A DNA stretch of 64,000 bases from Diacronema lutheri (taxonomy: Eukaryota > Haptophyta > Pavlovophyceae > Pavlovales > Pavlovaceae). The notes below the pieces were generated by a model. The model made no database searches. It worked only from the letters and a program-made list of their open reading frames with translations, and was not told the DNA's origin. This document shows, piece after piece, positions 58,710 to 64,000 of the stretch; position 1 is the first letter of the stretch; every line of letters begins with the position of its first letter. The stretch covers positions 806,001-870,000 of the forward strand of contig JAGTXO010000003.1 of NCBI GenBank assembly GCA_019448385.1. The letters run 5' to 3'. Both the position numbers and the translations under genes were made by a program.

Positions 58710-58917
58710 TCAGCAGGAGGGCCGTGCACGGGGCCGAGGCATGACGAACGGAGCGAGCGAAAGGGTGCATGTCAGGGCGTCGCGGCGCGCGCGCGCGGCG
58801 CCGCTGCGACGCGTGGACGCGCGCGGGGAAAAAGGAAAAAGAATAAAAGAATAAAAGATCAAAAGCACCACCGCAAGCTTGCTCATCACCAGAGGGGCAG
58901 TGGAAGGGAGGGGCCGG

Positions 58918-60381
58918 ATGGGGAACGCGTGCATTGCGCCGGCCGAGGAGCCTCGCGTGGTGACGGCGGTGCCGCGCTGGCGCGCGCACGGTGCCGTGCA
59001 GAAGCCCGCGTGCGTTAAGCGGCTGCTCGTCGACGAGGATGACTCGAACACGCTCTACGCGGGCTCGTGGGACGCGCTCGCGCGTCGGTACGACTTGCGC
59101 ACGGGTGAACTCACGCTGGTCTACACGGGCGCGATGGCGGACATCATCGACATGGCGCAGTGCACTACGGTTGACGGCCAGCGCCTGCTCTTCGCCGCGC
59201 CGTGCGGGCCGCCCGGCATCTGCTGCTGGCGGCGCGGCGACGCGCAGCTGGTCTGCGTCTTTGTGACCGACCCGGCGCACGCGTCGCCCAACGGCGCGTT
59301 CTCGGCGTACGGGCTCGCCGCGACGCCGACCAGGCTCTACTGCGGGCACGCCTTCCGCGGCGTCATGTCCTGGCCCGTGGCGGGCGCGCTGCCGCGCGAT
59401 GACGGGCAGGCGGCGATCGTCGCGCACCCGAAACTCTTCACCGCGTCCGGCCCGCTCGACTCGGAGCGCGGCCCGGCGACGCTGGTCTCGTCCAACGGCG
59501 CGATGGCGCTCGCGCTGAGTCCGAGCGGATCGCCCGGCCCGCGCCTCCTCGCTACGGGCCACATCGTCGAGCTCAACGTGCTTCTGACCATCCCCGGCTC
59601 GCAGGCGGCCGCGTTGCCTGCGGCGACGCTCGACGAGGCCGCCGACGCGAACTCACGGCAGCACTCGGGTGAGTTTGGGCTCTTCGTGTGGGACGCGGAG
59701 GCGGGGACGGCGCGCGCTCTCCTCGGCTTTAAGCACAACGCCGCCCTGCGCGCCGTTGAGTGGGCCGGCGCTGACTCGCTCATCTCGGGAGATTTGAACG
59801 GGCGTGTGCTTCACTGGCGCGTCTCGACACGCGAGGTGCTCAGGCAGTTGGCGCCGTGCTCGCAGGCGCGGTGCCGCGTGCTGCTCCTCGTCTCACCCGG
59901 CGCGCTGCCCTGGCCCGCCGGCGGGCGCGACCAGCGCGCCGCCGCCGCGACGCGGGTGCTCACCGGGTCGGACGACGGCCCGCCGCTCGTCGCGCATGCG
60001 CTCGTCCCGTCAGGCGCGCGCGCACCGCGCGGCGGCGGTGGTGCGGCGGCGGCCGACGGGACGCCGCCGCCGCTCGTGATGCTCTCGGCGGCGACACTGC
60101 CCGCCGCCGGTCGCAACTCGCTCTACTCGGTGGCGCAGACGCACGACTTCTTTGTGACTGGGCACAAGGCGGGCGAGATCTTCGTCTGGTCGCGCGAGAG
60201 CGGCAATCTGCTCAAAGCGATGGGCACGGCGGGGTCTGCGAATGACGCGCCCTTCGTGCGCGGCGCTGCGCCGGCGCATGACCCGTCCACGCTCGCAGTC
60301 GTCATGCCTGGCGCGGCGAACAGCTCGCAGGGCACACACCTCGCGAGAGAGCTCAATGTTTACAGGCCACTCAAGTTTTGA
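58918..60381 (+). CDS. WD40-like beta-propeller protein, probably N-myristoylated
   Basis: ATG 58918 gives 487 residues starting MGNACIAP, a strong myristoylation consensus (MGxxxS/A) with Cys5 available for palmitoylation. The ATG 39 nt upstream would bury it, so 58918 is preferred. The body shows propeller-type repeats: NTLYAGSWDALARRYDLRTGE, RLYCGHAFRGVMSWPV, SGEFGLFVWDAEAGTARALLGFKHNAALRAVEWAGADSLISGDLNGRVLHWRV and FFVTGHKAGEIFVWSRESGNLLKAM are the best, each ending in W-D/W-like turns. A membrane-tethered scaffold role is inferred; no family name is certain. An Ala/Gly insert lies near 340-385. Confidence 0.78.
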   Translation: MGNACIAPAEEPRVVTAVPRWRAHGAVQKPACVKRLLVDEDDSNTLYAGSWDALARRYDLRTGELTLVYTGAMADIIDMAQCTTVDGQRLLFAAPCGPPGICCWRRGDAQLVCVFVTDPAHASPNGAFSAYGLAATPTRLYCGHAFRGVMSWPVAGALPRDDGQAAIVAHPKLFTASGPLDSERGPATLVSSNGAMALALSPSGSPGPRLLATGHIVELNVLLTIPGSQAAALPAATLDEAADANSRQHSGEFGLFVWDAEAGTARALLGFKHNAALRAVEWAGADSLISGDLNGRVLHWRVSTREVLRQLAPCSQARCRVLLLVSPGALPWPAGGRDQRAAAATRVLTGSDDGPPLVAHALVPSGARAPRGGGGAAAADGTPPPLVMLSAATLPAAGRNSLYSVAQTHDFFVTGHKAGEIFVWSRESGNLLKAMGTAGSANDAPFVRGAAPAHDPSTLAVVMPGAANSSQGTHLARELNVYRPLKF

Positions 60382-60672
60382 AATTGCCGTGGTCAGAGCA
60401 CGTGCGCGGCCGCGCGGCTGGTCGCAGGCCGGTGGGCTTGTGCTCATTTGAACGTCAATTTCTTTCTGCCGACCCGACCCCGCGTGGCCGCACCGCCGCG
60501 TCGCCTCTTGAGGCAAGCCGCCCCGGTTCAGGTTGGCCGCAGCTTCGTCCACGCCGCGAGACAGCCGCTCGCGCGCGAGCCGAAGCGCGCCACGCGCCGC
60601 GAGCGAAACGCACCTCGCCCGCCCAAGGGGCGACTGCAGCCGCTCGCCGGCCCCAGAGCGCAAGCCGCAAGC
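60382..60672. other. Convergent intergenic region, 291 bp
   Basis: This separates the stops of the WD40-like gene and RPL17. It should hold both 3' UTRs. No RNA gene, repeat or coding signal was seen. Confidence 0.45.
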
Positions 60673-61239
60673 TCACGCCTTGACGACCGCCTTGCTGCGC
60701 TGCTTCGCGGCGCGGCGGTACGAGAGCTTGCCCGCCGTCTTATCCTCGTCGGGCCGAGCGACCTGGCGCTCCTTTTCGGAAAGGATCACCTCGATGTGGC
60801 ATGGCGAGCTCATGTACGGGTTGATGCGGCCGTGCGCGCGGTACGTGCGGCGGCGCTGCTGGCGGGCAGCGTTGACCTGAATGTGGCTGATCTGCAGCTG
60901 GTCGACGTCGAGTCCCTTGGTCTCGGCGTTGCTTTCGGCGTTGCGAAGCAGGTCGAGCATGAAGAGCACGCTCTTCTTCGGCCACCGCGCCTGCCCACCC
61001 GTCGAGAGCGCCAGGTTCTTGGCCTGCGCCGTGCGGCCCACGCCGCCGTTGAAGTGCGTGAACGGGATCGCCTGCTTGTGCTCGAGCACGTCCTCCAGGT
61101 ACTTCTTCGCCTTCTTGAGCTGCATCCCGCGGATTGCCTGCGCGGTCTGATGCGTGTTCTTGAAGTGCACGTGCAGATCCGACCCGCGCGCCTTGCACGA
61201 CTTGGCCGCGTTCTGCGGCTCGCGCGCGTACTTGCCCAT
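60673..61239 (-). CDS. RPL17: 60S ribosomal protein L17 (uL22)
   Basis: The intronless 188-residue protein is cytosolic uL22, which lines the nascent-peptide exit tunnel of the large subunit. Landmarks: MGKYAREP at the start, [65 protein letters not shown]-type ([23 protein letters not shown]), [38 protein letters not shown]. Length matches the family (about 184). The C-terminal tail is Lys/Arg-rich. It is the most conserved gene in the window and useful for placing the organism. It is divergent from the zinc-finger gene, 241 bp apart. Confidence 0.97.
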   Translation of the reverse strand: MGKYAREPQNAAKSCKARGSDLHVHFKNTHQTAQAIRGMQLKKAKKYLEDVLEHKQAIPFTHFNGGVGRTAQAKNLALSTGGQARWPKKSVLFMLDLLRNAESNAETKGLDVDQLQISHIQVNAARQQRRRTYRAHGRINPYMSSPCHIEVILSEKERQVARPDEDKTAGKLSYRRAAKQRSKAVVKA

Positions 61240-61480
61240 CCTGCGCGCCGGTGCACGGCCGCGAACCGCGAGCGGGGCACGCGCACGGGCGAGCCGGACA
61301 CAAAGAGCGGGTGAGCGTGGCAGATGCAAGTTGCAGCCCACCAGACGCGCGCGCCACGCGGACGTCCTGTCCATGCGCGCCGCGGAGCGCGCCCACGGCG
61401 CCACACGGGCGCCACACCTGCTCGAGGACCAGGCGCGTGGCTGCACTATCCGGATCGACAGCTGAGTCCGGACGCAAACG

Positions 61481-61882
61481 ATGGCGTCTCGGGGCAAGCG
61501 CACAAGGGCGGAAGGGGCCACGAGCGAGCAGCTGCACTGCGCGATCTGCCGCACGACGTGGCCGGCCAAGCTCGGCACGCTCGAGACGCACCGCCGTGGC
61601 CGCAAACACCGCGACAACGTACTTTCCGACGCGCTGTACGCCGAGCCGGGCCACCGGCTCGCCGAGCTGCGCTTTGACGGCGTCTCGCTGCCGCACGCGG
61701 CGCTGCCCGCGGCGCTCGCGCGGCGCGCGCGCGCCATCTGGGCCTTCCTGTCGTCCGACCCCGCCTCTCTCGTCGCGCTCGCTGGTGTCGACCGCTACCA
61801 GCGCGTCCTCGACCTCCTCATCCCCGAGCGGCTCGCCTGCGCCGGCGTGAGACTGCACCTCACGCCGCCGGAGCCGCTTGAC

Positions 61883-61913
<31 letters not shown>

Positions 61914-62770
61914 GCGCGGGCGTATGGCGCCTAGACCTGCGCTCCGCCGCGAGCATCGCGTACGCCTGCTCGGTCCTCGAGCACGGGCCCCATCCGGCCG
62001 AGCTAGCCGTGGCCCTCGCGCCGCGCGCGCACGACGACGGGAGCGCCGCGTCCACGCCGCGCGCACCGCTCGCGCTCGTCGAGCTGACGATCGGCGCTGC
62101 AGAGGCGCTGTCAAATGTCGAGCCGTGCCTCGCCATGGCGCACACGCTTCCGCTTCTCGGCCGCGCGATGCGTCACGGCTGCGCCACGCGCACGCTGCGT
62201 GTGCGCGTGCGCCACCCATCGCCGCCAGTCGAAGGCGCGGCCGACACGCGCGCCGTTGGCTCGCGCCTCGTCGCGCGGCTCGTCGCCGTCATTGGCGGTG
62301 CGCTCGGCGAGCCCGCTGGGTTGCGCCACACCCGTTGCATCGAGCTGCACATTCCGCCCGAGCTTGTACGCGCTGAGCACACGCGGCTGCTCGACGCGGC
62401 CGAGCGAGGCTCATGGCGCGGCCGGCTGCTCGCGCTGCTGCTCGGCACGCACGCGCGTGTAGGTGCGGGTAGCCTGCTGCGGCTGCTGCCAGCACAGGTG
62501 CTCGAGCTCATCGGCACGCACGCGAGCGAGGGCACGCGGACCACGGTGCTCGTCCAGCCATGGGAGGAGAGCACACCGACGGAGGCGGCCGACGGCGGCG
62601 GCAGCGCGCCCGAGGAGGCTGAGCCGCCGTTCCAAGTCAGCTTTGACAAGAGCAGCGGCGCGCTGCGCGTGCTTACCGCGCACGCGTCGCCTTCCGCGTC
62701 GGGCTTGACTCACGGCGCGGACGTGGATTGGCTGCTCGCCTCGGGAATACCCACCGCGCACTGCGAGTGA
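61481..62770 (+). CDS. Protein with N-terminal U1-type zinc finger
   Basis: ATG 61481 gives 429 residues. Residues about 20-43 ([24 protein letters not shown]) form one C2H2 finger with C-x2-C and H-x5-H spacing, the matrin/U1 type found in RNA-associated proteins. The rest is mostly alpha/beta-looking sequence with moderate conservation of Leu/Ala patterns ([55 protein letters not shown]) but no domain I recognise. A GA repeat ([10 protein letters not shown]) lies near 136-145. A role in RNA processing is suggested only by the finger. A C10 run follows directly after the stop. Confidence 0.72.
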
Positions 62771-62780
62771 CCCCCCCCCC
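62771..62780 (+). repeat. C10 run directly after a stop codon
   Basis: Ten C follow the TGA of the zinc-finger gene without a gap, then CTCCCCC. It sits in the 33-bp gap between two convergent genes. Confidence 0.85.
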
Positions 62781-62803
62781 CTCCCCCTACCTGCGAGTGA
62801 CTG

Positions 62804-63886
62804 CTACGCATCATTCGCCATGTCTGCAAGCCGCCTCGCCTGCCGCTGCGCGCGCGCGGTCAGCCGCAGCTTGAGCTCAAGGTGCCATCCAAAGACTGTG
62901 AAATCCGTCTCGCTTTGCCTTACTGAGCGCGGCACGCGCACGCGCCCGGCTGCCCACGAGACGAAGAGCACGTCGCGCGTGGGCGGCGGCGAGCCGGCCG
63001 CCAGCGCGCGCGTCGCCGGCCCGCGGTGCGCCTTGTTGGCGAAGAAGAAAGCCACGTCGCCCGGCTCGGTCCCGCCGCGCCCGGCCGGCGCTGCCTGCTC
63101 GGCAGGCTCGAGCTGCTCCGCCCAGTCCACCGTCAGCCGCCCGGACCCGTCCGGCGTTGCGAGCCCCGCGGCGGGAAGCACGCGCTGCCAGTGCGCGAGC
63201 TCGGCCTCTGAGCCGCTCCCGCCGCGGCTGTCGAGCCCTTTGTGGCCCCTCCACTCGAATGCCCACTCGCGGATCCGCTCGGGCGGCACGCCCTCCGACA
63301 GGTCGACGTATGGGCCGCGCGCAAAGTTGGTGAGCTCTTCGCCGCGCAGAAGGACGGCCGCGACCGGGAACTGCTCGATCGAGTCCAGGTGCCACTCCTG
63401 CGGGCGGAAGGCGTCCGGCTTGCACCCGTCGCACGTGCGCAGCACGTAGCAGTCCATCAGCGCAATCGGGCCGATGTCGGGCTTGGCGGCGCGCAGCGCG
63501 CGCTCGAGCTGCGCGACCACGCGCAGCAGGACAGGCGAGAGCGCGTTGCGCCGGAACACGAGCTGCAGCCGCGCCGACGTGATCACCTCAAAACCGCGCG
63601 TCTCGAGCGCCATGTCGCGCGCGAGCGCGTCGATCTCCTCACCCCATCCGCGGTCGTCGCCGTCAGCGGCGCCAGCGAGCGCGCCCATCTCGGCCCGCCG
63701 GACGATTGCGAAGCCGTGCTCGTCGAGCGCGCCGGGTGCCATGAGAGGGTCCCACCCCCCCTCACCCTCCCCGCCCCCGGCGCACCCACCGCAGGAGAGC
63801 TTGCCGTTGCGCACCGACTTCGCGCCCGCGGCGGTCGTAGGTTGTGATGAGAGATCAAAGTCCAAACGAGAGCGGCGTCTCGACAT
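62804..63886 (-). CDS. 2-oxoglutarate/Fe(II) oxygenase-like protein
   Basis: ATG 63886 gives 360 residues; upstream in-frame codons overlap the opposite gene and are excluded. The central part carries features of a double-stranded beta-helix oxygenase: an HxD pair in FRPQEWHLDSIEQFPVAAVLL, and a later PGDVAFFFANKAHRGPATR with a distal histidine and an arginine, where iron and 2-oxoglutarate ligands sit in phytanoyl-CoA-type enzymes. A helical N-terminal part (ALSPVLLRVVAQLERALRA) and YVLRTCDGC precede it. A C-terminal FTVFGWHLELKLRL may be another strand. Substrate unknown. An insertion rich in Gly/Ala separates the two ligand motifs. Fold call is moderate. Confidence 0.62.
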   Translation of the reverse strand: MSRRRSRLDFDLSSQPTTAAGAKSVRNGKLSCGGCAGGGEGEGGWDPLMAPGALDEHGFAIVRRAEMGALAGAADGDDRGWGEEIDALARDMALETRGFEVITSARLQLVFRRNALSPVLLRVVAQLERALRAAKPDIGPIALMDCYVLRTCDGCKPDAFRPQEWHLDSIEQFPVAAVLLRGEELTNFARGPYVDLSEGVPPERIREWAFEWRGHKGLDSRGGSGSEAELAHWQRVLPAAGLATPDGSGRLTVDWAEQLEPAEQAAPAGRGGTEPGDVAFFFANKAHRGPATRALAAGSPPPTRDVLFVSWAAGRVRVPRSVRQSETDFTVFGWHLELKLRLTARAQRQARRLADMANDA

Positions 63887-64000
63887 GCACACACCACCTC
63901 CCGTTGCGCAGGCGCTCGGGCCGCGCGGGCTGCCGGACACGGACCTGAAGAACGAGGTGATCTGCACGTCGCAGGAGGTGCACACGCAGCCGCTCGAGGT
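63885..64000 (+). CDS. Start of a gene running off the right edge
   Basis: From ATG 63885 the frame stays open to the edge (MHTPPPVAQALGPRGLPDTD...CTSQEV). The sequence DTDLKNEVICTSQEV is not Arg/Ala/Pro-biased as non-coding frames here usually are, which suggests a real exon. Its ATG overlaps the opposite gene's ATG by two bases. Too short to name. Confidence 0.5.
   Translation, partial: MHTPPPVAQALGPRGLPDTDLKNEVICTSQEVHTQPLE

Noticed and set aside
1-64000. Intact transposons, retroelements, CRISPR arrays or bacterial operons
   Set aside because: No transposase, reverse transcriptase or integrase motif, no long terminal repeats and no regularly spaced CRISPR-like repeats were seen; the 47.4-48.0 kb array is a minisatellite.

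Overview
This is a GC-rich nuclear window from a eukaryote, most likely a photosynthetic protist. A haptophyte of the Pavlova/Diacronema type is my best guess from composition and gene content, but no marker here proves it. The eukaryotic signs are spliceosomal introns that repair conserved domains, a cytosolic RPL17, a U2AF large subunit, an ETF alpha subunit with a mitochondrial-type leader, and a tRNA methyltransferase with a signal-peptide-like N terminus that would fit a complex plastid. I see about 31 genes, counting one pseudogene and one gene cut at each edge. They are packed tightly on both strands. Many are head-to-head pairs with start codons 30-250 bp apart, and one pair has overlapping start codons. 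I could place 15 introns (102-612 nt). Donors are mostly GTGCGC-like, and three appear to be GC-AG. Several introns are multiples of three without stops, so single-frame reading hides them.

Positions 1-11.5 kb hold mainly metabolism and organellar RNA modification: a nicotinate phosphoribosyltransferase (5' cut), a ureohydrolase of the guanidinase/agmatinase type, a tail-anchored EF-hand protein, aspartoacylase, an acidic unknown protein, a temptin-cytochrome b561 fusion, ETF alpha, RsmH and TrmB. Positions 11.5-26 kb hold a long coiled-coil protein, a giant protein with a duplicated RasGAP-like/VPS9-like module and a C-terminal UBA domain, an unknown protein, a TKL-like kinase with three exons, and a decayed MFS transporter fragment. 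Positions 26.6-34 kb hold a U2AF65-like splicing factor, a PDI-like protein and a PH-START protein with C-terminal membrane helices.

Positions 34-56 kb are the most unusual. A 3,026-residue reading frame has the layout of a transmembrane adenylyl cyclase (two sets of about six helices, each followed by a cyclase-like domain) and ends in an AGC-type kinase-like domain; both enzyme types look catalytically degenerate. Next come a small leader-bearing protein and a C2-domain protein. Then follows a two-pore potassium channel whose N-terminal half is a ProX/OpuAC-type glycine-betaine-binding domain and whose C terminus has an EF hand. This looks like an osmolyte-gated K+ channel built on the same principle as ionotropic glutamate receptors, and it is my main candidate for an undescribed system. 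Its first pore is split by an intron carrying a poly-C minisatellite. A family-6 type hypoxanthine-DNA glycosylase, a degenerate TrmA-P-loop kinase fusion and a multi-spanning membrane protein with a TIR/HET-like effector domain follow.

Positions 56-64 kb hold a coiled-coil protein, a TPR protein, a probably myristoylated WD40-like protein, RPL17, a U1-type zinc-finger protein, a 2-oxoglutarate-oxygenase-like protein and the first codons of a gene running off the right edge. I recognised no tRNA, rRNA, snRNA, CRISPR array or intact transposon. Gene starts are first-ATG choices unless stated, and no transcript evidence was available.
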